In this document: piece by piece, positions 25,723-37,931 of the stretch | How the letters are laid out: the number at the start of each line of letters is the position of its first letter | Position numbering within the stretch: the stretch's first letter is position 1 | NCBI RefSeq assembly: GCF_014640635.1 | Contig: NZ_BMHI01000008.1 | Location: forward strand, 1 to 64,000 | DNA: 64,000 nt | Reading direction: 5' to 3' | From: Flexivirga endophytica | GTDB taxonomy: Bacteria; Actinomycetota; Actinomycetes; Actinomycetales; Dermatophilaceae | Notes under the pieces: model-generated | The model's database searches: none | Told to the model about the DNA's origin: nothing | What the model saw: the letters and a program-made list of their open reading frames with translations, nothing else | Program-made: the position numbers and the translations under genes

Positions 25723-28191
25723 GTGACCGATGATCAGCGCGACCACTTCGTCCGTGTTCGGGGCGCCAGCGAGCACAACCTGAAGAACGTCGACGTGGAC
25801 CTGCCGCGGGATGCGATGGTCGCCTTCACCGGCGTCTCGGGTTCGGGCAAATCCTCCCTGGCCTTCGGCACCCTCTATGCCGAGGCGCAGCGCCGCTACT
25901 TCGAGTCGGTGGCGCCATACGCTCGCCGCCTGTTGCAACAGGTGGGCGCCCCGCACGTGCAGGAGATCACCGGGTTGCCGCCTGCCGTAGCGCTCCAGCA
26001 GCGCCGCGGTGCCGCCAGTTCGCGCTCGACGGTCGGCACGCTGACTACCTTGTCCAACCTGTTGCGGATGCTCTACTCGCGCGCCGGCACCTACCCCGAG
26101 GGCGCGTCGCGGCTGGCCGCCGAGGCGTTCTCCCCGAACACAGCCGCAGGAGCCTGCCCGCGCTGCCACGGGCTGGGTGAGGAGCACGACGTCAGCGAGG
26201 AACTGATGGTGCCGGACCAATCGCTGACGATTCGGGAAGGAGCGATCGCCGCCTGGCCGGGTGCCTGGCAGGGCGCCAATCTGCGGAGCATCGTGTCCGG
26301 GCTGGGCATCGATCTGGACACCCCCTGGAGCAAATTGCGGGCGAAGGATCAGCAGTGGCTGCTCTTCACCGAGGAGCAGCCGAAGGTGATGATCGAGCCC
26401 GAACCGGGTCGTGTCGACCACGGCTACTACGGCTTGTTCCGCAGTGCCCGCACACACGTCCACCATGTGCTGGCCAACTCCCAGAGCCAGATGATGCGCG
26501 ACAAGGTGATGCGCTTCGTCCAGAGCGTGTCCTGCTCGGCCTGTGGCGGCACGGGGCTGCAGGCGGACTCACTGGCGGTCACCTTCCGCGGGCTGAACAT
26601 CGGGCAGCTCAACGCGCTGTCGTTCAGCGATCTGGTCACCCTGCTGCGCCCGGTGGCCGAGCTCGAAGAGGCCGGCGCAGCGACGTCATCGGCCGGATCG
26701 GGCGAGGCGACCGAGGTCGCGGTGCGCATCTGCGCCGACCTCGTCGCGCGGGTCCAGGTGCTGCTCGACCTCGGGCTGGGCTATCTCTCGCCGGGGCGCA
26801 GCTCCACCACACTCTCGCCGGGCGAGGCGCAGCGGCTGCGCATCGCGACCCAGTTGCGCTCGGGCCTCTTCGGAGTGGTCTACGTGCTCGACGAGCCGTC
26901 CGCGGGGCTGCACCCTGCTGACGCCGAGCCGCTGCTGGACGTGCTGGACACCCTGAAGTCGTCCGGCAATTCGCTGTTCGTGGTCGAGCACGATCTCGAC
27001 GTGGTGCGCCGAGCCGACTGGATCATTGACATCGGCCCGGGCGCCGGCGAGGGCGGTGGCGAGGTGCTCTACTCCGGGCCGGTCGCTGGCCTCGAGCAGG
27101 TTGCGGGGTCGATCACCGGGGACCACCTCTTCGGTCGTGCCGAACCCCTCGTCCGCCCCCAGCGCCAACCTCACGGTCGGCTGCATCTGCACGGAGTCAC
27201 CCGCCACAATCTGCAGGACCTTTCTGTCGAGATCCCGCTGTGCGTGCTGACGGCCGTGACCGGGGTCTCCGGGTCGGGCAAGTCCACGCTGGTCACGCAG
27301 GTGCTCGCCGAGCTGGTGCGCCGCCACCTCGGCCAGGCGCCCGACGACGCGGAGGACAGCGACTTCGAGGTCGATGTCGACGACGCCACCGGCCTCGAGT
27401 CCTTCGACCGGCTCGTGCGCGTGGACCAGCGGCCGATCGGGCGCACGCCACGGTCCAACCTGGCCACCTACACGGGGCTGTTCGATGCCGTGCGCAAGCT
27501 GTATGCCGCCACCCCGGAAGCTCGTCGCCGCGGGTATGGCGCGGGTCGCTTCTCCTTCAACGTCGCCGACGGCCGCTGCGAGACCTGCCAGGGGGAGGGG
27601 TTCGTCTCGGTGGAACTGCTCTTCCTGCCCGGCACCTACGCGCCCTGCCCGTCCTGCCACGGTGCGCGCTACAACGCGGAGACACTCGAGATCGACTACC
27701 GCGGCAAGACCATCGCGGACGTGCTGTCCCTGTCCGTGGACGAGGCTGCGGAGTTCCTGAGCGACGTACCGGCCGCCTCGCGCAGCCTGACCACGCTGCG
27801 CGAGGTCGGCCTGGGCTACCTGCGCCTTGGGCAGCCGGCGACCGAGCTCAGCGGTGGCGAGGCGCAGCGGATCAAGCTGGCGACCGAGTTGCAACGAGCC
27901 CGCCGCGGGCACGCGCTCTACCTGCTCGACGAGCCCACCTCAGGGTTGCATCCTGCCGACATCGCGCTGCTGGTTCGCCAACTGCACCGGCTGGTGGACG
28001 CCGGCAACACCGTCGTGCTGGTCGAGCACGACCTCGACACGATCGCCAGCGCGGACTGGGTGATCGATCTCGGGCCGGGCGGTGGTGACCAGGGTGGTCG
28101 AGTGATCGCGACGGGCACGCCCGAGAAGGTCGCCCGTGCGAAGGGAAGCGCCACGGCGCCATACCTGGCCAAGCATCTCGCGGCGGGCTGA
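25723..28191 (+). CDS. Short UvrA paralogue (class II UvrA / UvrA2-like ABC ATPase)
   Basis: About 822 residues, clearly shorter than normal UvrA (about 950 or more). Two ATPase halves each have Walker A GVSGSGKS (near residues 35 and 520) and the ABC signatures LSPGEAQRLRIA and LSGGEAQRIKLA. Zinc modules CPRCHG/CSACGG and CETCQG/CPSCHG are present. The sequence runs quickly from the first Walker A into the first zinc module, consistent with loss of the UvrB-binding insertion seen in UvrA2 proteins. Those are linked to drug or damage tolerance rather than core repair. GTG 25723 is the preferred start; GTG 25690 is possible. Confidence 0.9.
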   Translation: MTDDQRDHFVRVRGASEHNLKNVDVDLPRDAMVAFTGVSGSGKSSLAFGTLYAEAQRRYFESVAPYARRLLQQVGAPHVQEITGLPPAVALQQRRGAASSRSTVGTLTTLSNLLRMLYSRAGTYPEGASRLAAEAFSPNTAAGACPRCHGLGEEHDVSEELMVPDQSLTIREGAIAAWPGAWQGANLRSIVSGLGIDLDTPWSKLRAKDQQWLLFTEEQPKVMIEPEPGRVDHGYYGLFRSARTHVHHVLANSQSQMMRDKVMRFVQSVSCSACGGTGLQADSLAVTFRGLNIGQLNALSFSDLVTLLRPVAELEEAGAATSSAGSGEATEVAVRICADLVARVQVLLDLGLGYLSPGRSSTTLSPGEAQRLRIATQLRSGLFGVVYVLDEPSAGLHPADAEPLLDVLDTLKSSGNSLFVVEHDLDVVRRADWIIDIGPGAGEGGGEVLYSGPVAGLEQVAGSITGDHLFGRAEPLVRPQRQPHGRLHLHGVTRHNLQDLSVEIPLCVLTAVTGVSGSGKSTLVTQVLAELVRRHLGQAPDDAEDSDFEVDVDDATGLESFDRLVRVDQRPIGRTPRSNLATYTGLFDAVRKLYAATPEARRRGYGAGRFSFNVADGRCETCQGEGFVSVELLFLPGTYAPCPSCHGARYNAETLEIDYRGKTIADVLSLSVDEAAEFLSDVPAASRSLTTLREVGLGYLRLGQPATELSGGEAQRIKLATELQRARRGHALYLLDEPTSGLHPADIALLVRQLHRLVDAGNTVVLVEHDLDTIASADWVIDLGPGGGDQGGRVIATGTPEKVARAKGSATAPYLAKHLAAG

Positions 28192-28215
28192 CGCCGAGCC
28201 GCTAGCTTGTGTTGT

Positions 28216-28989
28216 GTGGTGCCCGACGATTCTCACGTGACATCGAACTCCCACGGCGCCGGCGATGCCAGTCGACCGTGGGAGCAGCTTGCTTCGGACT
28301 ACGAACAGGCACGATCCCGGGAAGACTCGCTGGATCGGCTCGTCGAGTGGCCGGCGCAGCGTGAGCTGCTGGGTGATGTCAACGGACTGTCCGTGCTTGA
28401 TGCCGGCTGCGGCAATGGAGCCAAGGTCGCGGAGCTGGTGCGCGACGGCGCAGCCGCTTCGGTGGGAGTCGATATCAGTGGCAACTTCGTCGATGCACCG
28501 CCACCCGGCACGCAACTCATCCAGGGCGACCTGTCCGACCTGGCCGCGGTGCCCGGCCTTGGTGGCCGGCGGTTCGACCGGATCATGTTCCTGCAGTCGT
28601 TCGGATATGCGAAGGACCCGGTTGCCGCATTGCGCACCGCACGAATGATGTTGGCCGACAACGGATTCATCGTGCTGACCCGGACTCAGCCGATCCGATA
28701 TGCGATCGAACGTGCCGAGCAGAACGGCACCTCGCTGGGTGAGGAGTACTTCTCCACCGACTCGTTCTCCTACCGTCACAACGGCTGGAACGATCAGGTC
28801 ACGCTCACGAAGCGGCCCTACACGATGTCGGATCTGCTCAATGTCTTCAGCGCGGCCGGGTTGTGGATCGAGGCTGCGGTTGAGCCCCAGCTGTCCGAGG
28901 ACGCCCGTCGGCGGTACCCACACAAGCAGGCTGTTCTGAACAAGTACCTCGGCATCCTCCTCTTCAAGCTCCGCCCCCTGCCGGGCTGA
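28216..28989 (+). CDS. Class I SAM-dependent methyltransferase
   Basis: A 257-residue methyltransferase with motif I VLDAGCGNGAKVAELV, acidic motif ASVGVDISG and post-motif region DRIMFLQSFGYAKDPVAALR. Substrate unknown; the form is similar to small-molecule O/C-methyltransferases. GTG 28216 follows TAGCTT (28203-28208) by seven bases and fits a leaderless start; the adjacent GTG 28219 is equivalent. The 144 bases after it hold no gene I can support. Confidence 0.85.
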   Translation: MVPDDSHVTSNSHGAGDASRPWEQLASDYEQARSREDSLDRLVEWPAQRELLGDVNGLSVLDAGCGNGAKVAELVRDGAAASVGVDISGNFVDAPPPGTQLIQGDLSDLAAVPGLGGRRFDRIMFLQSFGYAKDPVAALRTARMMLADNGFIVLTRTQPIRYAIERAEQNGTSLGEEYFSTDSFSYRHNGWNDQVTLTKRPYTMSDLLNVFSAAGLWIEAAVEPQLSEDARRRYPHKQAVLNKYLGILLFKLRPLPG

Positions 28990-29133
28990 ACGACAGCGCT
29001 GCCCTGAGGGCCGGCGGTGGGACACATGGGGGAGGACGACCGCAGCCGTGATCGGTTGCCCGATTTCCGCTGATCTCGGCAGAAGTCGTACTGCGCCTAC
29101 GACTCGGTCGGAGCACAGGCGAGTGCTACGAGA

Positions 29134-29838
29134 TCACTGCGGTGGCAGCACCGACTGCTGGCTCGGCAGCTGGTCCTGGCGCACCAGGCCCACCGGGCAG
29201 GTCATGCCGTTCGGGCCGTGATTGCAATAGCCCGCCGGGTTCTTGTGCAGGTACTGCTGGTGGTAGTCCTCGGCATAGAAGAACGGCCCCGCGTCGGCCG
29301 CCGGGCGGATCTCGGTGCTGATCTCGCCGAAACCGTTGTCGTGCAACACCTTTTGGAAGGCGTCGCGCGTGGCGATCGCGGCCTGCTCCTGCTCCGGAGC
29401 GGTCCAGTAGATCGCCGAGCGGTATTGCGTGCCGACGTCATTGCCCTGCTGGTTGGCGGTGGTCGAGTCGTGGTTCTCCCAGAACGCCTTCAGCAGCAAC
29501 TCCGGTGACGTCTTCGCCGGGTCGTACGCGATCAGCACAGCCTCGGTGTGCCCGGTGCGACCGGTGCACGTCTCCTCGTAGGTCGGGTTCGGCGTGTAGC
29601 CGCCCATGTAACCCGCGGCGGTCGCGACGACGCCGGGCTGCTGCCAGAAGATGCGCTCGGTACCCCAGAAACAACCCATGGCGACATACAGCAATTGCGT
29701 GCCGTCGGGCCACGGACCCTGCATCGGCGTGCCGAGCACTTCGTGCTTCTCGGGTATGCCGGGCAGCTGCGCCTGGCGACCGGGGAGTGCTTCGTCGGGG
29801 GACACCATCGTGGTCTTGCGGCCGAAGAGGAAGCTCAT
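29134..29838 (-). CDS. msrA: Peptide-methionine (S)-S-oxide reductase MsrA
   Basis: A 234-residue enzyme repairing methionine-S-sulfoxide. The catalytic cysteine is in [14 protein letters not shown], followed by [26 protein letters not shown] (family core, shown in part) and [21 protein letters not shown]-terminal cysteine pair region [13 protein letters not shown] could serve as resolving or tuning residues. The N-terminal extension of about 50 residues is common in actinobacteria. ATG 29838 is chosen over an upstream alternative at 29847. Confidence 0.96.
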   Translation of the reverse strand: MSFLFGRKTTMVSPDEALPGRQAQLPGIPEKHEVLGTPMQGPWPDGTQLLYVAMGCFWGTERIFWQQPGVVATAAGYMGGYTPNPTYEETCTGRTGHTEAVLIAYDPAKTSPELLLKAFWENHDSTTANQQGNDVGTQYRSAIYWTAPEQEQAAIATRDAFQKVLHDNGFGEISTEIRPAADAGPFFYAEDYHQQYLHKNPAGYCNHGPNGMTCPVGLVRQDQLPSQQSVLPPQ

Positions 29839-29877
29839 GCCCAGCACAACGAAAAGGTGGGCGGAAGCCTTCCCGGA

Positions 29878-30351
29878 TCAGCAGTTCTTGTAGCCGGTCT
29901 TCAGCCGTTTCTGCGTCGCGGTCTGCTTGTAGGTGCAGGTGGCGACCTTGGTGCGGCCCTTCATCAGGTATGCCGTGTCGAGCGTGTTGTTCCACACCAT
30001 CGACCGCATGCCCCAGTAGAGGTTCGCCGAGGTGTTGCGGCCCTTGCCGGTGTGCACGGTCACCGTCTTGCCCGCGCCGAGCCGGAAGGTCGTCGGGAAG
30101 CGGTAGACGTGGTAGTTCTTCCGGTCGTGGATCAGGTAGCCGGACAGGCTGATCGTCTTGCGGGTGACGTTCTTGACCTGGATGTACTCGCGGTTCAGGC
30201 GGGTCGTCGTGTATGGCGTGTCCGAGCCCGGCTGGTCGGCGTAGAAGCGGGCGAACTTCAGCGTGGTCGCTGCGTGGGCGGGCGCGGCGAGGGGCACCGC
30301 CATACCGGTGGAGACCGCGGTGACGACGAGGAGGGAGGCAAGGCGACGCAT
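29878..30351 (-). CDS. Secreted lamin-tail-domain protein
   Basis: A 157-residue exported protein. A signal peptide (MRRLASLLVVTAVSTGMAVP and on to PAHA) precedes a lamin-tail (LTD) Ig-like fold: LNREYIQVKNVTRKTISLSG, GYLIHDRKNYHVYRFP, then LYWGMRSMVWNN. Single-domain LTD proteins are common in actinobacteria, of unknown role, probably at the cell surface. ATG 30351 is the start. It ends 39 bases before msrA on the same strand. Confidence 0.88.
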   Translation of the reverse strand: MRRLASLLVVTAVSTGMAVPLAAPAHAATTLKFARFYADQPGSDTPYTTTRLNREYIQVKNVTRKTISLSGYLIHDRKNYHVYRFPTTFRLGAGKTVTVHTGKGRNTSANLYWGMRSMVWNNTLDTAYLMKGRTKVATCTYKQTATQKRLKTGYKNC

Positions 30352-30517
30352 GGCGAGAGGTCTTTCGGCGAGAAGTGGTGTGACGGCGTTGCCCGCCGGG
30401 TAAAGGAAGAGTAAAGAGTGGCCGGCCCCGCGTCCAGCGGATCCGGGGAAGCTCCCGATGCGGCTGGGCCGTGGACGCGACGTGAGCGAATACGCAGCCT
30501 CTCGGTAGCCTGTCCCG

Positions 30518-33538
<3,021 letters not shown>

Positions 33539-33541
<3 letters not shown>

Positions 33542-33555
33542 GCCCCGTAGGCCTA
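33539..33555. terminator. Small hairpin spanning both stop codons
   Basis: TAGGCC (33539-33544) and GGCCTA (33550-33555) form a six-bp stem with a five-base loop. It contains the stop codons of the two convergent genes. Weak as a terminator on its own. Confidence 0.45.
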
Positions 33556-35319
33556 CTCGGTGCGGGCGAAGATGAGCGCGGTGTATGGCGGCAGCGTCAC
33601 CCGGGCCATCGGCACCCCGTTGTGGTCCTGCGCGTCGGCATCACCGACCCAGGTGCCGGTGAAGCTGCTGCTGTAGACGGTGGCGTCGGTGTTGAGGACC
33701 AGTTTCCAACGCCCGACGGATGGGAACCGCACGCCGACGTTCTCGTGCGTGGCCCCACTCGCATTGACCACGACCGTGACGTCGTCGCCAGGCCCGCCGT
33801 CCATCCAGCGGTGGTAGGCGATCACCTTGGCGGCCTCGTCGACGTCGAGCGGCGCGACGTGCTGGCCGGACAGGCCGCGCGTCGTGTCGTCCCCGTTGCG
33901 GCGGAGCCGGATCAGGTCCTGGTGGAGCACCGCGATGCCGTGGAAGTCGCCCAGGGCGGACCAGTCGAGCGGCACGTTGTCCCGGAACCATTCGTCCTGA
34001 AGGAACTCCTGGCCCATGAAGAGCATGGGGATGCCCGGCGAGGTGAGGGTCAACGCCGCGCCCAAGGTGGACGCCTTCTGAGCCCGCGCGCTGCCGGGGT
34101 CGTCCGGGTCGGCCTCCTGGGGCACGCGGGCCTGGCCGTTGGCCACCTCGTCGTGCGACTCCGTGTAGATGACTCGCGCGAACGCGTCGCCATACGAGTA
34201 AGTGATTGCCTCGGCGACCGACGCCATCGAGCGTGACCCGTCGTCGGCGGGAATGATCGCGTCCCGGATCGGGTGGACGAAGTGGTTGTCCCACTGCGAG
34301 TGGAAGCCGGCGCCGCCGTCGGCGGTCGAGGTCACCGTCGGGTCTCCGTGCAGGTCCTCGGCGATCGACACGCAGTCGGGGAAGTCCCGGCGGATCTCGT
34401 CGTTGACCTCGCGGCACATCACGCGCCCTTCGGGGATGTTCTCCACCGTCGCGTCGACACTGCGGATGTATGGCGTCATGTCCCACCGCAACCCGTCCGC
34501 GTGGTAGCTGGCCAACCACATTCGCGCATTGTCCGCGATGAACTGACGCACCTCCTGACGGCCGTAGTCCGGGCGTGTGTCACCCCATGGTGTCGTCGAC
34601 CGCCAGTCCTGGAAGAAGTAGATGCCGCCCTTGTCGTTCTCGCTCCATCCGTCGAACTGCCACATGTCGAGGTCGGACGGGCCGAAATGGTTGTAGACCA
34701 CGTCGACGATCACGGCGATCCCGTGCTCGTGAGCGGACTTGACGAGTCGCTTGAGCGCGTCCGGCCCGCCATACGCGGACTCGACCGCGAACACGTGGGC
34801 CGGGTTGTAACCCCACGAGTAGTCACCGGCGAACTCCATCAGTGGCATCAGTTGGATCGCGTTGATGCCCAACGATTTCAGGTAACCGAGCTTCGCTGCA
34901 GCCTGGTCGAGCCGGCCGACGCTCTCGCCATCGGTGACGAATGATCCGACGTGCGTCTCGTAGATGACGAGTTCATTCATCGGTGGGCACCGGAAGTCAT
35001 CGTCGTCCCAGTCGAAGGTGCTGTCGTCGTAGATGATGCCGTTGCCCACCGAATTGGTGCACTGGCGTGCGTAGGGGTCGATCCGTCGGGACACGGTGCC
35101 GCCATTGCTGATCGCGAACTTGTATTCGTGCCCCGGCGCCGCTCCGGCGACGTCCGCGCTCCAGACGTCGCCGTCACGGGTGAGCGGACTGGCCGAGTCG
35201 TTCCAGTCGTTGAAGTCGCCGACCACGGTCACGGACTCGGCGTGCGGAGCCCACACGCCGAACCTGGTCCCGCCGTCGTGCGGATGGGCACCGAGCCCGC
35301 GGAAGTCGACATCACTCAT
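33553..35319 (-). CDS. GH13 alpha-amylase-family protein, branching-enzyme-like
   Basis: A 588-residue protein with an N-terminal CBM48/E-set domain (RFGVWAPHAESVTVVGDFND) and a GH13 barrel. Probable catalytic residues: the nucleophile Asp in DGLRWDMTPYIRS, the acid Glu in CVSIAEDLHGD and the third acid in YTESHDEVANG. A small all-beta C domain ends the protein. Closest in form to glycogen branching enzymes and related transglycosidases, but the usual glg gene neighbours are absent, so specificity is open. ATG 35319 is the start; the longer ORF runs back through metB. Confidence 0.88.
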   Translation of the reverse strand: MSDVDFRGLGAHPHDGGTRFGVWAPHAESVTVVGDFNDWNDSASPLTRDGDVWSADVAGAAPGHEYKFAISNGGTVSRRIDPYARQCTNSVGNGIIYDDSTFDWDDDDFRCPPMNELVIYETHVGSFVTDGESVGRLDQAAAKLGYLKSLGINAIQLMPLMEFAGDYSWGYNPAHVFAVESAYGGPDALKRLVKSAHEHGIAVIVDVVYNHFGPSDLDMWQFDGWSENDKGGIYFFQDWRSTTPWGDTRPDYGRQEVRQFIADNARMWLASYHADGLRWDMTPYIRSVDATVENIPEGRVMCREVNDEIRRDFPDCVSIAEDLHGDPTVTSTADGGAGFHSQWDNHFVHPIRDAIIPADDGSRSMASVAEAITYSYGDAFARVIYTESHDEVANGQARVPQEADPDDPGSARAQKASTLGAALTLTSPGIPMLFMGQEFLQDEWFRDNVPLDWSALGDFHGIAVLHQDLIRLRRNGDDTTRGLSGQHVAPLDVDEAAKVIAYHRWMDGGPGDDVTVVVNASGATHENVGVRFPSVGRWKLVLNTDATVYSSSFTGTWVGDADAQDHNGVPMARVTLPPYTALIFARTE

Positions 35320-35361
35320 GGCCGCCACGATGCCAGATCGGCGTGACCGTAATGTTGGACC

Positions 35362-36537
35362 ATGACCACTGAGCAACCCGGCTTCTCCACACGCGCCATC
35401 CACGCAGGGCAGGAGCCCGACCCTCGCACCGGAGCGGTCGTGCCCGCGATCTACCAGACGTCGACCTACAAACAGGACGGCGTCGGCGGGCTGCGGGACG
35501 GTTACGAATACTCCCGCTCGGGCAACCCGACTCGTTCGGCGCTCGAAGAGTGCATCGCTGCATTGGAAGGCGGCGCAAAGGGATTCGCGTTCTCGTCCGG
35601 CCTGGCCGCCGAGGACTGCATCATGCGCGCGATCCTGCGACCCGGCGAGCACATGATCATTCCCACCGATGCGTATGGCGGCACGTTCCGACTGGTCGAC
35701 AAGGTGCAGAAGGTCTGGGGCGTCGACTACAGCCTGGCGAAGGTGTCGCAGGCGGACGCCATACGCGGTGAGATTCGTCCGGGCGTCACCAAACTGGTCT
35801 GGCTGGAGACGCCCACCAACCCGTTGCTCGGCATCGCCGACATCGCCGCGATCGCGCAGATCGCCCACGAGGCTGGGGCGTTGCTCGTCGTGGACAACAC
35901 GTTCGCGTCGGCATACCTGCAGCAGCCGCTCAGCCTCGGTGCCGACATCGTCGTGCACTCGACCACGAAGTACTCCGGCGGGCACAGCGACGTCGTCGGG
36001 GGCGCAGTAGTCGTCGCCGAGGACATCGGCGTCCCCGAGTTCGCCGACGCGGCAGAGCGCGTCGGTTTCCACCAGAACTCCATGGGCGCGATCGCCGGGC
36101 CCTTCGACTCGTGGCTGGTGCTGCGCGGCCTGAAGACGCTCGCGGTCCGTATGGAGCGGCACTGCGACAACGCGGAGAAGGTCGTCGACTACCTGCGCGG
36201 GCGCAAGGACGTCACGCACATCTACTACCCGGGGCTGGACAGCCACCCCGGCCACGACATCGCCGCGAAGCAGATGCGCCGCTTCGGCGGCATGGTCAGC
36301 TTCCAGCTGGAAGGCGGCGAGCAGCACGCGGTCGACGCGATCGGCCGCACGAAGATCTGGACGCTGGGGGAGTCGCTCGGCGGCGTCGAGTCCCTCATCG
36401 AGCACCCGGGCCGGATGACGCACGCCAGCGTCGCCGGCACCGAGCTCGAGGTCCCGGCGGACCTCATCCGGTTGTCGGTCGGCCTGGAGGACCCGGACGA
36501 CCTGATCGCCGACCTCGCGCAGGCCCTCGACGGCTGA
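35362..36537 (+). CDS. metB: Cystathionine gamma-synthase
   Basis: A 391-residue PLP enzyme of the Cys/Met metabolism family, condensing an activated homoserine with cysteine on the way to methionine. Seen: FSTRAIHAGQEPDPRTGAV, EYSRSGNPTR, the PLP lysine in STTKYSGGHSD, and LGESLGGVESLIEHPGRMTH typical of the synthase. Cystathionine gamma-lyase activity cannot be excluded from sequence. ATG 35362 has TAATGT (35350-35355) six bases upstream, a leaderless start. A very strong hairpin follows. Confidence 0.94.
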   Translation: MTTEQPGFSTRAIHAGQEPDPRTGAVVPAIYQTSTYKQDGVGGLRDGYEYSRSGNPTRSALEECIAALEGGAKGFAFSSGLAAEDCIMRAILRPGEHMIIPTDAYGGTFRLVDKVQKVWGVDYSLAKVSQADAIRGEIRPGVTKLVWLETPTNPLLGIADIAAIAQIAHEAGALLVVDNTFASAYLQQPLSLGADIVVHSTTKYSGGHSDVVGGAVVVAEDIGVPEFADAAERVGFHQNSMGAIAGPFDSWLVLRGLKTLAVRMERHCDNAEKVVDYLRGRKDVTHIYYPGLDSHPGHDIAAKQMRRFGGMVSFQLEGGEQHAVDAIGRTKIWTLGESLGGVESLIEHPGRMTHASVAGTELEVPADLIRLSVGLEDPDDLIADLAQALDG

Positions 36538-36582
36538 GTCGGGTCCTCTGGCTCGTCGTGCCCATTCGACTCGACTCCTCGC

Positions 36583-36636
36583 ACGACTGAAGGGGCTGCG
36601 CCGCGAACAAGTTCGCGGCGCAGCCCCTTCAGTCGT
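36583..36636. terminator. Perfect 26-bp hairpin after metB
   Basis: Bases 36583-36608 pair without mismatch with 36611-36636 around a two-base AA turn; the core is GGGGCTGCGCCGCGAAC. No T-run follows. It most likely ends metB transcription and can fold from either strand. Confidence 0.85.
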
Positions 36637-36667
36637 GGTCGTCGTCTCGCCGGGCGTCCGCTTGCCG

Positions 36668-36798
36668 TCCGGCGTGCCGGAGTCTCCCCGGTGTCGGGTC
36701 CGGTACGGGTACGTCGGCTCCGGCGTGCCGGAGTCTCCCCGGTGTCGGGTCCGGTACGGGTACGTCGGCTCCGGCGTGCCGGAGTCTCCCCGGTGTCG
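36668..36798. repeat. 51-bp tandem repeat (about 2.6 copies)
   Basis: Units start at 36668, 36719 and 36770; the first two are identical over 51 bases and the third stops after 29. Each unit carries the hairpin TCCGGC-GT-GCCGGA. The 51-base period is a multiple of three, so several frames stay open through it, but no ribosome site or plausible protein is seen. It lies between the metB hairpin and the ABC exporter promoter. Confidence 0.9.
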
Positions 36799-36830
36799 AG
36801 GTATGAGAAGCACGCGACATACAAACCCCG

Positions 36831-36883
36831 TTGACTCCCACCCCAAACGCGATATATCGTCATCTCGAACTCACGATATGTCG
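36831..36883 (+). promoter_or_regulatory. Promoter with paired CGATATATCG operators for the ABC exporter
   Basis: A -35 like TTGACT (36831-36836) and, 16 bases on, a -10 like TATATC (36853-36858). The palindrome CGATATATCG (36850-36859) covers this -10, and a near copy CGATATGTCG lies at 36874-36883, 24 bases downstream. Such sites are typical targets of PadR-like or TetR-like repressors of DrrAB exporters, but no regulator gene is adjacent (inference). Confidence 0.65.
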
Positions 36884-36953
36884 CGAAAAATGACAGGCCG
36901 GATGTCAGAGGTCCGTGAGACGGTTGAACGGCAGTCGGGACAAGGGAGACGAC

Positions 36954-37931
36954 ATGACCGACGCGGTCACAGCCGAGGGGCTGGTCAAGCACTACAAGGA
37001 CGTGAAGGCCGTTGACGGCGTGAGCCTGCGAGTGCCTGAAGGCAGTGTGCTCGGAGTGCTCGGCCCCAACGGCGCCGGCAAGACGACCACGGTGCGCATG
37101 CTGACGACGTTGATCCGGCCCGATGCCGGGACGGCGACGGTGGCGGGCGCCGATGTGCTGCGCGACCCGCAGGCGGTCCGGCGGCAGATCGGGGTGTCCG
37201 GCCAATACGCGGCCGTGGATGAATACCTCACCGGCCGCGAAAATCTCGAGATGATCGGCCGGCTCTATCACCTGTCGGGCAAGGAGGCGAAGTCCCGGGC
37301 CGCTGAGCTGCTCGGCCAGTTCCGCCTCGAGGACGCCGCGGGGCGGCCGGCCAAGACCTACTCCGGGGGCATGCGGCGACGGCTCGATCTGGCCGGTGCC
37401 CTGGTCGCTCGGCCGCCGGTGATCTTCCTGGACGAGCCGACCACCGGCCTGGACCCGCGGGGCCGCGGCGACATGTGGGACGTCATCAACAACCTGGTCG
37501 GGCACGGCACCTCGGTCCTGCTCACGACGCAATACCTCGAGGAGGCCGACCGGCTGGCCGACAACATCGTGGTGATCGACCACGGGCAGATCATCGCTGA
37601 GGGCACCGCCGACGAGCTCAAGGCGCAGGTGGGTGGCGAGCGGCTCGAGGTGACGGTCGCCGACGCTGCTCGGCTGTCCGAGGCTGCGGAGATCATGCGC
37701 ACGGTCGGTGCCGGAGCGACCGAGACCGACGAGCACACCCGGCGGCTGATCGTCCCCGTCAGCGGTGGCACCCAGTCGTTGCTGCAGGCGGTGCGCGCCT
37801 TCGACGATCAGTCGATCACGGTGCAGGACATCGGGATCCGCCGCCCCACGCTCGACGACGCCTTCCTCAGCCTGACCGGTCACAAGGCCGAGACGGACAC
37901 CGAGCTCGAGTTGGTCGGTGAGTCCGCATGA
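36954..37931 (+). CDS. DrrA-type ABC exporter ATP-binding protein
   Basis: A 325-residue ATPase: Walker A LGPNGAGKTTTVRML, signature YSGGMRRRLDLAGAL, Walker B VIFLDEPTTGLDPRGR and a switch region VLLTTQYLEEAD. The C-terminal extension ending in RRPTLDDAFLSLTGH is the DrrA drug-exporter type. Start ATG 36954 follows AAGGGAG (36942-36948) by five bases. The stop overlaps the permease start as ATGA. Probable role: export of a hydrophobic drug or lipid-like compound under the paired-operator promoter. Confidence 0.95.
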   Translation: MTDAVTAEGLVKHYKDVKAVDGVSLRVPEGSVLGVLGPNGAGKTTTVRMLTTLIRPDAGTATVAGADVLRDPQAVRRQIGVSGQYAAVDEYLTGRENLEMIGRLYHLSGKEAKSRAAELLGQFRLEDAAGRPAKTYSGGMRRRLDLAGALVARPPVIFLDEPTTGLDPRGRGDMWDVINNLVGHGTSVLLTTQYLEEADRLADNIVVIDHGQIIAEGTADELKAQVGGERLEVTVADAARLSEAAEIMRTVGAGATETDEHTRRLIVPVSGGTQSLLQAVRAFDDQSITVQDIGIRRPTLDDAFLSLTGHKAETDTELELVGESA

